A DNA stretch of 64,000 nucleotides from Nymphaea colorata (lineage: Eukaryota > Streptophyta > Magnoliopsida > Nymphaeales > Nymphaeaceae), in NCBI RefSeq assembly GCF_008831285.2, contig NC_045139.1:3046704-3110703 (forward strand), written 5' to 3'. The notes beneath the pieces are model-generated. The model worked only from the letters and a program-made list of their open reading frames with translations. It had not been told where the DNA came from and ran no database searches. Below are positions 14,187-25,447 of this stretch, in pieces (within the stretch, counting starts at the first letter, position 1; every line of letters begins with the position of its first letter). Made by a program: the position numbers and the translations under genes.

Positions 14187-15159
14187 ATTCTGAATTCATC
14201 AGCACCACCTGCAGCAACTGCTCCAATGCCTCCTTCTCATCCACCATCTCCTTCAATCCCTTATCGAGCTGCCCCTCTCGCTTCCTCAACGCCCCCTGCA
14301 AATTGAAGAGAGAATCCATTTCTGCCTCTCTGGCCTTCCTCAGAGCAACAGTATCAGAATGCAGCATCTCCAGAAGCTTATTGGTCGCATTCCTCTTAAA
14401 AACTTCAGACGGATCTTCCGTGGCGGGCGGTGGCCGTTGCGGCGACCCTGGCGACGGCGGCATCATGCGGCCATAAGGCGACATAAGCCGATTGAGGACA
14501 CCACCAGCACCCGGGCGGCCCCCACCGGCCTGATGGCTCCATACAGAAGAAGAGGATGAGGATGAAGAAGAAGCAGATGGGGCTGGAGGAGGAGGCGACG
14601 GCGAAGGTCCGGCCGCTGCAGAAGACGAAGATCCACGGGTAGGACTATGAACCCTGTGACCTGAAGCCGCGGAAGGCTGCTTGGTATAGAGGGGAGGGTC
14701 GCGAGAGAACAGATCGCTCATGTTCTTGGACAATTCGATGAGATTCGAACTGGGGAAGACCCAATGGTGGAGGTACGGAACGGAGACCACGCCGGAGGGG
14801 TTCACGAGCGGGTGGGCACGGCGGATGATCATGTCCCTGGTGGGGTTCACGAAGACGCAGGGGGGCTGACGAGGGTATGACTCCAGGAGCCAGATGTCGA
14901 CCGGAATGTTGTAGGTGACTCGCTGGTAGGCTATGGGTATCGTGCCCTCGGCCTGAAGGAGGTTGGCCGTCCTGCCGTCGTTGTGGGCGAAGACGGCCGT
15001 CTTGACCTGGAGGCTGGGGTACTCCTGAACCAGGTTGACGAGGTGTTGCCGGATGTACCATTTCAGGTCCTCGCTGTATGGCAGGGAGGAAGGGCCGCGC
15101 TGCGACAGGACGCCGTTTAGGAACTGAACCGTGAGGTGGCTTGAGTTAGAGCCGTACAT
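14110..15159 (-). CDS. ELC/TSG101 (VPS23)-like ESCRT-I subunit, C-terminally truncated
   Basis: VPS23 proteins bind ubiquitinated cargo in the ESCRT-I complex on endosomes. The 349-residue product starts at ATG 15159; the frame is open further upstream, but no earlier ATG lies next to the homology. Residues ~1-150 form a UEV domain: LSQRGPSSLPY, AVFAHNDGRTANLLQAEGTI, TYNIPVDIWLLESYPRQPPC, RDPPLY. A Ser/Pro-rich linker (~155-240) follows, then EVFKRNATNKLLEMLHSD and a coiled-coil stretch (~245-320). At EALEQLLQVVLMN the family similarity stops. The last ~27 residues come from repeat-derived DNA. Plant ELC proteins are about 400 residues and end in a steadiness box that is wholly missing here. 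Like ELC genes it is intronless. It could be a dying copy or express a stabilised, assembly-deficient form; I favour decay. Confidence 0.85.
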   Translation of the reverse strand: MYGSNSSHLTVQFLNGVLSQRGPSSLPYSEDLKWYIRQHLVNLVQEYPSLQVKTAVFAHNDGRTANLLQAEGTIPIAYQRVTYNIPVDIWLLESYPRQPPCVFVNPTRDMIIRRAHPLVNPSGVVSVPYLHHWVFPSSNLIELSKNMSDLFSRDPPLYTKQPSAASGHRVHSPTRGSSSSAAAGPSPSPPPPAPSASSSSSSSSSVWSHQAGGGRPGAGGVLNRLMSPYGRMMPPSPGSPQRPPPATEDPSEVFKRNATNKLLEMLHSDTVALRKAREAEMDSLFNLQGALRKREGQLDKGLKEMVDEKEALEQLLQVVLMNSECNLSKECVNIYAIHEWLVLQAHTTF

Positions 15160-15720
15160 GGTCGGATCCAAGGCAACCCGGCTTCCTCGCAGACAATCAA
15201 TCGATGGTGGTGGTGGTGGCGATGGTTTTGACCTGTTGATCGAGATCGGGATGGCGGTGCGGCCGGTGCTGGAAGCAAATTGAAGAAAGAGAAGCTTCCA
15301 GGACTCCTTCGAGTTTCCCTGCAGGAGAAGAAAGGGTTGAGGGTCGGGTAGGGGAGGCGGGGCCGCTTTCTGGAACGGATTCGATTCGATTCCTTGCCGG
15401 CGAAGGAACGCGTCCTTCCCTTGTTTGGCATTTGGGCTCTTAATTATTATTATAATTCATCTCCACATCATAATCATCTTCTTAATGCAACCCTTCCCTA
15501 CTCCTCAAAATCTAGTGGTGTGCCCTTTCATGAATGCTACAAATTTTGCCCATCTCTCCTCACCAGACAAGCTGTAGCCACGCCGCTTAAATGTCGACCA
15601 CGAGTCAGGCCTAACAGAGAAACCCATCCATGCCTTTAGCTCTTTCTGTAAAGGGTGTTACAAAGAAAATCCTTCAATTCATTCCATAGACCAAACCGAT
15701 CGAAGAAAGTCTTCTCCCCT

Positions 15721-15945
15721 TCAAAGTTGAGTATGAAGAACAAGATCTTTAATCCAAAAGGACTTCAAATTCCTTAACATAGGGCATCCATGCTGAATTG
15801 CTGCTTGCACCACCATACACCTAACTGTTCTCCTAACTAAATGTGAATCTTTTGAATTGGCCAAGAATTTTACAATACTTTTTCCCCAATCCTCAGCCCA
15901 AAATGTTGCATATTCATCCACCTCCCAGCGCAGCAGGTGTGCCAC
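15721..15945 (-). pseudogene. Probable LINE reverse-transcriptase C-terminal (zf-RVT region) remnant
   Basis: The minus-strand frame reads HLLRWEVDEYATFWAEDWGK, then VRCMVVQAAIQHG, then RNLKSFWIKDLVLH. This resembles the stretch after the reverse transcriptase in plant LINEs, where an A-x-IxH-xW-xERN-xR-xF pattern is typical. Only about 75 codons are present, the tryptophan and glutamate of the motif are altered, and no catalytic core is nearby. The assignment is tentative. Confidence 0.35.
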
Positions 15946-16276
15946 ATCTTCCTAGCCCCTCCAAGCCCATGAACTACTATCAGGTACTTCACCAATCCAC
16001 AAAGGGACACACTATCTCCAAGCCACCCAAGCAAAATAAAGACAATCATGTTGATTTTTTTCAAATGTTCAAACGAATCAAGTATTGGCATTGGAAAACG
16101 ATGTTTTTGATAAACCAAATTTTGAAAACGCTGACATGGATGGGGGGGAATTATGTAGGATAATTTAGGAGGTTTTTGTTTACCTCGGATATGAGAGCCG
16201 AGATGATTTGAGATCACTAGAGATCTCAAATCCAAGGATTTGAGGTTAGATTGCCTCTCATCCTATCTCAAATATG

Positions 16277-16701
16277 ATGTTTTGGCAATGTAATGTTATC
16301 TTAAATCCTTTTTTTTTCTAACATAATGGTGGAATCCAATGTTTGTTTCTTTTGTAGGTCCCCATATAAAAGGAATTTCAGATCAGCTTCATATCTCAAA
16401 TATGAGTTGATCAAACACTCCTTAAGAGAAACAAAAAAAGGCATCATGTATAAAGTTGTTAACCCAGTAAAATTGGGCATCTCCATTTCATATGTGGTTT
16501 TGGCAATATATTGGTATCTTAAACTCTTTTTTTTTACATAACAGTGAAATCCAAAGTTTGTTTATTTTTTGGGCCCCACATAAAAGTAATTTCAAATCAA
16601 CATCAGATCTCAAATATGAGGTTATTAAACACTCTCTTAAAGAAACAAAACCAAGCATCTTGTGTGAATTGTTAACTCAGTGTATTGAGAATCTCCATTT
16701 C
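16277..16701. repeat. ~215-bp tandem duplication
   Basis: Two diverged head-to-tail copies: 16277-16486 and 16494-16701. Shared phrases in order are TTTTGGCAAT, ATCTTAAA, GAAATCCAA, CCCCA(C/T)ATAAAA, TCTCAAATATGAG, AAACACTC and AAGAAACAAAA. Neither copy codes for anything recognisable. Confidence 0.8.
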
Positions 16702-17176
16702 AACACATGAAGTAGACTTAGCAGACAATTTGAAATCTCTATATATCCAAGCAAAGTACATATAATAAGAAACAAAGCAAACCACCCTTTCCATGAAAAG
16801 GAAAGACATTATTTTTAGACAATTTGAAATCACCATATGTCCAATCAAAGGTTATCCAACAAGAAACAAAGCAAACCACCATTTCCTTGATAAGGAATGG
16901 TATTACTTTTCGTCTCATTATTCATTGATGAACAGTATGTCAGGGGCCTCTTTCCCATGACAATGAAAGCTTTTGATGACACTAGTAACTATCAACATCA
17001 TCATCAAGCATCGGCAATGTTGTTGTTATGTCGAAGTGCATCAAAGACCTTTACATGCTTGGTTGGTGTCTGATGAAGTGCTCGTGTTTTGTGGCAAATG
17101 CATTGTAAAAATGATAAGATTGAACTTAGAATCATTAACTTAACAAACGATTAATGTAAGTTAAGAATAAGGAGAA

Positions 17177-17527
17177 TTAGAAATGACACCATCGGTTTGT
17201 TACCTTTTGACAAATGCTCACATCAACATTGCAAATGGGATAGTCATAAGGCCAGCAAGTGCGATAATCCTCACAACATGTGGCGGACTGTGAGGGGCAG
17301 AAACCCCATTGATAGCAATTGTCTTCTTCTTCATAGATGCAGCAGTAGATGAAGCTCATAGGACATGAATTATATTCATCACAAAAAATCGTTGGCATAG
17401 GCTTTGGGGGGTTGGGTCCAATTTTGATGGGGTATAAAGGCCAAATGGCAATACCACACATTCCAGCTAAAGTCCCATCGATATTCCTTTTCAATCTTAT
17501 GTATCCACCTTCACCTCGGACCATCAC
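17177..17527 (-). pseudogene. Orphan granulin-domain fragment of an RD21-type papain-like cysteine protease
   Basis: RD21-type proteases have a signal peptide, prodomain, papain domain, proline-rich linker and C-terminal granulin domain. Only the end is present here. GYIRLKRNIDG is the last strand of the papain domain. GMCGIAIWPLYPIKIGPNPPKP follows as two adjoining stretches (end of papain domain, then the linker). A cysteine-rich granulin module comes next, with paired CC, then CPYDYP-like WPYDYPICNVDVSIC. The stop is at 17177. The frame upstream of 17527 closes, and no exon with the catalytic Cys (CGSCWAF) or His (HAV) motif occurs within several kb on this strand. It is therefore a 3' gene fragment. 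The granulin part has no internal stop, and it keeps roughly a dozen cysteines. Confidence 0.8.
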
Positions 17528-20500
17528 CTATCTCAAAATCTGATTTTAAATCCATGTTTTTTACATTAAAGTGTGGTTTGAAATCCACGATTTGATATAA
17601 CTGTGAATTTCAGCCATCATAAACTTAAGCTTCTCTCAAAACTGAAATCTATAGGGAATCAAACTCAACCTTATTTCTCATAAAATCCACGGTCTGAAAA
17701 ATAAGACGAAGTTAATTTGGTAAAAATCCTTTTGCTTTGTGTTTAAAATTTGTCTTATAGCTAACTACAAATGCACTGTGTTTGAATCGGTCCATTCCAA
17801 TATCTGAGTTGTAGCGAACCGATTTAGTTTGACGGCCGATTGATTCAAAAGTGCCATGTGTCAGTTTTAACATATTTTTTCAACTATTTTGTTTTCATTA
17901 ACTTTTGTAATTTTTCATTTATATTTTTAAGAAAAGGTTTTCCTTTTTATTTTTAACAATTTAACTGATCGGATCCATTGCCGAACGGTTACATTCATAT
18001 TCTCTTATACAAGCAATCGTGAAAACTTTACAAGAAGCAAAGATCATCTTCGGTGTACCTTATAACGAACTATTTAATATTTGAAAAAAATATATAATTC
18101 ACTACCTACAATTTATAGAATCATGCATTTTGTGACAAATGACATTGACATGTATATTAAAAATTTCCGTTGTCCTTAACATATATATTTGTAGTCATGA
18201 CGTTCTAATTAATTTGATGGGAACATACATGGCCTCAATCATTTTTAATGATGTCCTTTTAGCGATAAACAAACGAGGAGTTCCTATCAAATCAAAATTT
18301 TATTAATAAAAAAAGTCAATATTTTAGCATAACACAACTTGCATTTAGCATGCTTTATTTATGTTTGTAAAGAGGTTGGTGTGGATTTTGTCCATGTGGC
18401 TTCCGATATTCTTTCTTCTAGGCATCATTGTCCATGAAATACCGGTTTTAAATATATTTTAATGGCTCAAACTGGCAAGGCCATTCACATTAAAGGGGTT
18501 CGAAGTTTGAATCTATGTGGGCTGTGGGCTGCAAATAGTATTCACATATGTTGCGATTAGTTGCAAGTATGACATTCGAGTTGAAAGGTGTATCATAAGT
18601 ACAGTAAGACCCAAACCAAACAACTTTAAAATCTTAAGGTTAAGGTTGTAGCATCATCGTTTCCATGTGTATGTCTACAAGTTTCCTTCCCAATTAACCA
18701 TGAATTCTTTTAGATAGTGGTCGAGATACATGTGGGCTGGTGTAAGCTTACTTATTACTTATATATTGGTACCACATAGAAATGTATTTAGATACATATT
18801 AGTCGCCTTATAAAAATTTCAATTAAAGTATTAGTGTTCCTTAGCAGAAATTTTTTTACTCTGCCACTGTCTTTAGATCACATAGAAATACACTGAAAGT
18901 TGATATACCAATGTCTTCATACAACTTGGTCTTGAAAGTTTCGCCCCAGATTACTTTGTCAATGGAGTATAAAGAATTGAACCCCACTGGTTTTTATTTT
19001 TTTCTTTTTCTTTCTATGATATGAACATTAGAGAATCGTTCATTTTTGTTTCTCTCTTTTAAACTTTTTAGAGTTGTTTAGATGCACATGAAAGCTTTGT
19101 ATCACCTAACTTACCCGATCGACCACTGGAAAATAACGTGAAAACGTGAATAAAATGGCAAAATGAGAATAAAATACATGACATTCTTTTTTTTTTTTGT
19201 ATTTTATTCCGCTGACCAGTTTTTAACGTTTTAAACACTTTTTTTTTTTAATAAAACGTGTTGTTATGTGGCTATCTCTGAATAGACAAGATGGGCATGT
19301 AGAGAACGCCTCTGCAACACGGTCATAGGCCACAACTCATGCGAATACCATAAAGTTCCAATGGGAAAATTAGTAATGCAAAATGCCATATTGAAGCATG
19401 AAGATTCAAGCATACGAGATAGAAAAAAATGAGCTCCAAGTACTTTCTTGATCACGAATCAATTTATGCACCAAGGCTGAAACGGATCATGATCGACGTC
19501 ATATTCAGGTTTGGACAGAATAAAAAAGCGCGCTTATTTCTTCATTTCTAATGTTCAAAGGTCGACCACAGTGGCAGAGCCTCTTTTTTTTTCTTTTTTT
19601 TTTTTGGCATTGATACTGTTTCAAAGAATCTTGGACCGCATGCATGAGAATTTCTATAAGAAATATGTTTGAATGCAAGTTTTTTGTGCTTAAAATTGTC
19701 CACAACATAATGTTTGTATCTCAGATTTAGTTCCCCCTCAGTAAGGCCTCAGATTTTAGGTTTTGTTACATAACATAGCTTTGAAGTTCGTGGTATTTCT
19801 ACGATTCGTCTAGACAATGATATCCGCAAAGCGTGTATTTCAAATCAGCCGTATGTCTTAAACGTTCTAGCTTGGCTTATTCGCAGGATTTGTTTCTCTC
19901 TTTCAAGAGAGCTTATTTACATTTAATATTATGTTCTCTCTGTTTCTCCCGTCTTGGCTGATTCTAACTGGAGGGAGGGTTGATGGATGCTGGACTTCGG
20001 GAGACCAAACGTTCGACGAAATGCCTCACCCACTAATTTCAGTCTTTGCGGACGAATGAACCCTGATATAGCTTGTCTTTTTCTTCTGGTTTCTGCAGAC
20101 GAACAGTTTATCTAAATTGCTCCGAAAGGGGGCGCAGAACGACTTGATGAGGCGCATCCAAGTGGCTGATTTGCTTACCTGCAGATAATAATCCTTAAGG
20201 AAGCCAAAAGAGACTAAGAGAGCCACCCACCAATTGAAATTGTCTCGGTAAGTCTTTTTTATCAAATTACGGCTAGCGCCTAGCAGTATTTTTCTAATAT
20301 TCAAGGCAGACTCTTCTTGAGCTACTCTCATTAGGCACTTCTCGAACAGTGCAACCAGTTATCCTGTATTTTGTATACTGTAGTGCTTCCCAAATGTTTC
20401 CTATGTTGTATTGCTCTTCAGCAATTTAACTTGGGCCCTTCCAGTGATGGTGATGGTCTTGGTGTTGTATTGATGCATTCCAGTGTACTAGTTCTATTTC

Positions 20501-20646
20501 TTTGTTTTGGTCTTTCATTTTCTAGTTTGAAAGATGTGGAACAAAACTTCATAGTTGTTAACCGCTGTGAGATCGCTCCAATTCTGTGTTTCTTATTTTT
20601 TGGCATTTCTGCTTTGGGTTGCTAATGATCTGGCTTTGGTACAGAA
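17528..20646. other. Intergenic, no recognised gene; PPR upstream region
   Basis: About 3.1 kb of AT-rich DNA with no open frame carrying a recognised domain. Poly-T runs lie near 19189 and 19585. The last 600 bp are the likely 5' leader and promoter side of the PPR gene; a CAG/GT-rich stretch near 20100-20230 might hold a leader intron, but I cannot place one with confidence. Confidence 0.4.
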
Positions 20647-21876
20647 ATGGGTGCCCATTGGATGGTCTTTCGAAATTGCTGCAATAAATTCCATTTTCAT
20701 TTCCGCAAGTTTGGCCCGATTCAGAAATTGAGAATCCCAATTGTTTCTTTGTCAACACTCGCTCAAGTACGACCTGATATCAATCGAGTAGATCATAAAG
20801 ACTGGCTTTCTCCCAATGAAGTCCTGAAAGTCTTCAACGGGATAAGAGATCCTCAGTTGCTTATCAGTACATTTCACAAAGTTTCTCTGCGCAAGGACTA
20901 TAAGCCCAATGAGGCCCTTTACAGCATCATAATGGAGAGGCTTGCTTACGCTCAGATGTTTGACGCAATTGAAGATATCTTGGTTAGAATCAAAATGGAG
21001 CGCTGCACGCTGTCGGACGAGTTCTTTCGTAATTTAATCAAGTTATTTGCTCATGTGGGGAACAATCCTGAACGGGCTGTCAGGGCATTATATGAGATGC
21101 CTAAATTTCGTTGCTGGCCTACTGTTGCTACTTTCAATTGTGTGCTGAATATGCTTGTTTGCACAAAGAGATACGAGACAATGCATGAAGTATATTTGAG
21201 AGCTTCTCGTCTGGGTGTCAAGCTGGATGCTTGTTGCTTTAACATTCTCATCAAGGCTTTATGTCAACTTGGAAAAATGGATGCTGCATATTCTTTGGTT
21301 GATGAAATGCCTAAACAAGGTTGCAAGCCTAACAGGAAAACTTATGCAACACTGATGCATTATCTTTGTGAGCAAGGCAATGTAGATGAAGCCTTTCAAC
21401 TTTATGAAAGAACGGATAGAGCAGGTTGCCATCATGATACAATAACGTTCAATATACTGATCTCTGGGCTCTGCAAACAGAAGAGAGTGGCAGAAGGAAT
21501 GGATTTGCTGGATAAGATGAAGGGCAAGGGATGCCTCCCTAACTCTGGGTCCTACCTGGCTGTTATTTATGGTCTGTTGGATATGAAGAAGTCTCTTGAT
21601 GCAAAAGAATATTTGTACCGAATGATATCAGAAGGTTCTGCTCCCAGTTTTAAATCATTCAAGTTGTTGATTCAAGGACTCTGTACTGAAAGATTGTTAG
21701 ATGATGCTGAGTTGGTTCTAAGAGAGATGATACGGCATGGATTTGTTCCTCGAATGGGAACCTGGAGAAGGCTTCTAAACAGAATGTTCCCAAGGGCAGG
21801 CAATACATATGTCCACAATGATGTTGTTGATGAATTAACACAACTAGAATGCATAGGTGGGATTTGTGAAAAGTGA
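20647..21876 (+). CDS. P-class pentatricopeptide repeat protein (At3g14580-like), probably mitochondrial
   Basis: PPR proteins bind organellar RNA, each ~35-residue helical hairpin contacting one base. This intronless 409-residue frame opens with a basic, hydroxylated, acid-free N-terminus (MGAHWMVFRNCCNKFHFHFRK at one residue per position to ~21), as expected of a mitochondrial or plastid targeting peptide. The conserved WLSPNEVLKVFNGIRDPQLL block (~58-77) follows. From ~90 to ~390 come about nine P-type repeats, with signature phrases CFNILIKALCQLGKMDAAYS, TFNILISGLCKQKRVAEGMD and SFKLLIQGLCTERLLDDAEL. There is no E, DYW or SMR domain. The layout and block order match my recollection of the Arabidopsis At3g14580 lineage, whose function is not well defined. 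No in-frame stop or frame break is present, so it looks functional. Confidence 0.92.
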   Translation: MGAHWMVFRNCCNKFHFHFRKFGPIQKLRIPIVSLSTLAQVRPDINRVDHKDWLSPNEVLKVFNGIRDPQLLISTFHKVSLRKDYKPNEALYSIIMERLAYAQMFDAIEDILVRIKMERCTLSDEFFRNLIKLFAHVGNNPERAVRALYEMPKFRCWPTVATFNCVLNMLVCTKRYETMHEVYLRASRLGVKLDACCFNILIKALCQLGKMDAAYSLVDEMPKQGCKPNRKTYATLMHYLCEQGNVDEAFQLYERTDRAGCHHDTITFNILISGLCKQKRVAEGMDLLDKMKGKGCLPNSGSYLAVIYGLLDMKKSLDAKEYLYRMISEGSAPSFKSFKLLIQGLCTERLLDDAELVLREMIRHGFVPRMGTWRRLLNRMFPRAGNTYVHNDVVDELTQLECIGGICEK

Positions 21877-24800
21877 TTATGTTGCTGAAATGGTCCTACT
21901 GGGTATGGATTTCAAACAAGAGTCCTTTTATAGAGAAGAATTTTATGAACCTAAAATTGAATCATGGATTACCAACAAATGGGCACACTTAAGTGGTGTA
22001 CAAATGTCATCTAGAATGTAATCTCCTTGTTAACATCATTAATGTCGGACTTGATGCCACTGCCATGGCAGCACTTATATATACTTTAATCATTCCTCAA
22101 AAAGCATAATGAAGAACAGGCTTTAGCAGGTGTCTATTCATAAGAACTGACAAGCACTTAGGAGGAGAACTTTGGATTTTGATATTGAGGATTGACTGCT
22201 TTGTATTTAATTGTTCTATAATGGATATATCAAGGTGGAGCTGGAGAGACTGAGATCTCCCTTCTGTTTAGTTTTACTATGTGGCCTTCCATGGATCAGA
22301 AGAGGATTTTTACACGGGAGCATCTGTATCAGTTGCTGGTGTGAATTTTGTTCCCTTGGATCTACTGTTTAGCAGATCAAAGAAACATGAGAAGTTCAGC
22401 AAATTGCAGACGAAAGCTGAGAATGGACTGTGCGATACTGCTTTGCCATGGAGTGGCCAGAGGAAGCACTACTGAATTAATAGCAGGCAATGCAGAATTC
22501 TATTGTATGTTCATGTCCATTAGATCTAGGATTGTAATTTACATGTGAAACCAATTTTCCTTCTGATCTTGGTTCAACCCTATTTCATTGGTTCTCCATT
22601 CTCTGCATCTTAGTTCATATTTGCTTCGTCAAATTCAAATTCCTAATTTGGGCGAGTTGATCAACCATTTGCTGATCTGTTTGCATTGCAGTGCTCCTGT
22701 TTGCTATTGCAAAGGAAAAGTTCATAATGTTTGCATTACAGTGCTCATGTTTGCTATGGCAAAGGGCTACCTAATAACAGGCTAGTTGGGAATTGAGCTG
22801 TCAACCCTGTGGCCACTACCGAATGGCTGGTTATGTGCAAGAAAAGGGAAGACTCAAAATATAATTTGCTCAACTTTTGCTATTGGGCTGACGTGGGCTG
22901 ATGCAGCAAGATGTCGATCCTATACATACACAGGATTGACAGCTCTTTCATTTGATTTCTGACATGCATGCAGCAAATACAAAACCCGAAGGCTAAGATG
23001 GGCCAAGCTACAACAAAGATTGTAACTTTGGTCATCTCAGGTAAAAATACGCATGAAGCTCAGAAGGGGTTCTCTGAACCTTTTTTTTTTTTTTGGTGAT
23101 TTCCGAACTCGACCATGTTGATACATTCAACTTTGGGATCAACAAAGCACGCCCATTACCATGTGGTTGAAATTTGAATGTTGGTTCACTTGAAACTAGA
23201 AAAGGCCTACCAAGTAGATTTTACTAGCCTGAAACCTGCCAATTTGAATGTGTGACTGGTTATCCTTGCATCATTCGACAGAAGGACAAAAAGTATTTGA
23301 CATAATCTTTCATGGTTATATCTGAACCGAGTGGGTCAGATATTTGTCGCATCAAGGAAACCTGATTATCCTGGGTCATCTACCCACTTTCCAGCTTCAC
23401 ATAACAGACTATCTTCAATCTATGGAGTGCTATGTGTGACCACACGAATCCAATGGTTTTGTTGTGTGACACTCGTGTCCGATAGGATGCCCTTATTGGC
23501 GTAACCATGCGATCCATTTCCAGGAAGATTTCCTCTTCTAAACCAACAATCTTTGTGACTAACAATTAAGGTGCTGTTAAAGAATCAAGAAATTCAAAAG
23601 CAAATAACAATTATATAGACGGTGCTTCACCTAAACTTGGATGGGATAGATTGATAATATGGCGTAGGTTCCTTGGTTAGCATCCGATTAGAAAGATAAA
23701 GATATGTCTGCATGTAAGTTCCTTGGCTAACATTACGGATGCATATTGGTGTGATATATCTGATTACCGACTCGATTTTGGATCTGCTTAGTTGGATCTG
23801 CTAAATCCAACTGCTAGTTTGTTTTCCGTTCAGTATGTAGCCTCATAGTCATAACCGAATCTGATGTCCAATTTAGATCTGATAAAGATCTGATTCAATC
23901 ACATATATAAGTCGAACCTTATGCTAGAATCCAAATTTTTGTTTCAGAAAATAAGATCTGAGTCCAAATCTGGATCGTATTAATCAAATTTGGGTAGGCT
24001 GGATGTGATCCGTATCAGAACCATTTACATAAACACTTTGAGTCTCTGCTTGTCTTCGGCCCTATTTACAGCCAACTCCCCTCTTAGTTGCCTCCATCAA
24101 TTACTGTAATTAATTCGCAGGCATGAACCGAATTTAGGTCTGAATTGGATCCAATTCAGACTGGTTGCTCATTGAGTCCTCGATTCAATCAAGTGACTTA
24201 TTGCTAATATATTAGGCCGATGATCCCACAAACATATACCTGGTAAATTAATATATGGATTATACCAAACAGACCTAGCACTTATTGATATACACACCAT
24301 CTTGGGGCTTGGCTCATGTACCCTCTGCTCATATTTGGAGCTTGATTATCCTGTCTATTTCTTATTTTCTATTCAAAGATAGTTAAAATAGTTCAAACAA
24401 TTTGAGATTTTAAAGAAATGGAATTTTTTAAAAATCATACGACCAGTATATTAATTTGGAATTGGTGATATCATATGATAATGGCAACACTGGTCAGAAT
24501 TCAGCAACTTCTTGCCCAATTACAGGTCTAGAAGTGACAGCCATCAACTTTTTAAGATCATTGGTACATCAGGGAAGGCTGTTATTCCTATTTGCAGATG
24601 TTGGTAGGTGCATGAAACAAACAATTGATTAAATATGGTGTGCAGTTTATTCCATCACATCAAAATCATGCCAAATTTTGTTTGTTCTTAGAAGTTTTTG
24701 ATAATCAAGCTGGAATTAGGCTGGTTTTACCAGATTATGCTGGTAGCAGCTTGGCTTGGGCGTTGAACTTTTGACCTCTCTTAACTCTTGAAAGATCTTA

Positions 24801-24955
24801 AGTTCAACCTCTTCAAGTAGATTCTCTTTTGTCCCCTTTCAAAATGGTCGGAAAGCTGATCAATAGTACCTACCCTCAACAGGTGTACATAAAATCATTT
24901 CCTGCTTCATCATTCTCTCACACTCTCTCTCCCTCTTTCTCTCTCACACACATTC
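21877..24955. other. Intergenic; PPR 3' flank and PADRE promoter side
   Basis: No gene is recognised. Two short open frames (22281-22475, 22588-22785) follow the PPR gene on the same strand and may be 3' untranslated sequence. A 10-base phrase, GTTTGCATT(A/G)CAGTGCTC, occurs twice near 22680 and 22730. Just before 24956 there is a pyrimidine-rich leader (TCTCTCTCCCTC), typical of plant 5' UTRs. Confidence 0.4.
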
Positions 24956-25447
24956 ATGGGGAACTACATGTCCTGCTCCCCAATTCCATTTATTTCATCA
25001 TCAAGAGGTGTCAGGGTTCTAAGTGCCGATGGAAGGGTGGAGGTGTATGGGAAGCCTGTGAAAGCTGCTGAGCTGATGCTGCGAAACCCATATCATTTCA
25101 TCTGTGATGCCCGTCGCTTACACGCCGGTCGCCGGATTCCGGCAGTGGAAGCAGACCAAGAACTGAAGAAGCAGAGGCTCTACTTCCTACTGCCCGTTGA
25201 ATTGCTCTACGCTGTCATGTCCCGCAGAGAGATAGAGTCTCTGTCACTCAAGGCCTCTCCAGCCAAGAAGCAGATGTTCTCTAACAATATTGGGAGGATT
25301 TTTCCGTTGCTGGGTGAACTGTGCAGCTTCCCTTCTCAATACAAATCAAAGAGCGAAGAAACCAACACGGGGCTCAGCAGGGAGAGGTCTCCTCTGCAAT
25401 GGAGACCTTCCCTTGGTACCATCGTTGAGAGCCCACAGAAACCATGA
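24956..25447 (+). CDS. PADRE (DUF4228) protein, copy 1
   Basis: PADRE/DUF4228 proteins are small plant proteins often induced by pathogens and abiotic stress; their biochemical role is unknown. The single-exon 163-residue product begins MGNYMSC: Gly2 fits N-myristoylation and the nearby Cys fits palmitoylation, so membrane attachment is likely. The family core follows: VRVLSADGRVEVYGKPVKAA (~20-39), AELMLRNPYHFICDARRLHAGRR split over ~39-61 with the conserved P-x-HF and L-x-xGRR motifs, then LYFLLPVELL (~76-85). The basic and Ser-rich tail is variable in this family. The start is the first ATG after a CT-rich leader. A paralogue in the same orientation lies 9.4 kb downstream. No defect is visible. 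Confidence 0.93.
   Translation: MGNYMSCSPIPFISSSRGVRVLSADGRVEVYGKPVKAAELMLRNPYHFICDARRLHAGRRIPAVEADQELKKQRLYFLLPVELLYAVMSRREIESLSLKASPAKKQMFSNNIGRIFPLLGELCSFPSQYKSKSEETNTGLSRERSPLQWRPSLGTIVESPQKP

Larger units (their letters stand above)
15440..17176. other. Intergenic with LINE-like remnant and tandem repeat
   Basis: Apart from the two features listed separately (15721-15945 and 16277-16701), no gene is recognised. The stretch at 16730-16910 contains two diverged copies of a phrase with GACAATTTGAAATC and AACAAAGCAAACCACC. Confidence 0.45.

Noticed and set aside
15117..15431. 104-codon His/Arg-rich minus-strand frame upstream of the ELC-like gene
   Set aside because: It overlaps the ELC-like start in another frame and has a simple-repeat His run. 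It is best read as 5' untranslated sequence.
20026..20331. 101-codon minus-strand frame upstream of the PPR gene
   Set aside because: No recognised motif; it lies in the likely PPR leader region and is probably chance.
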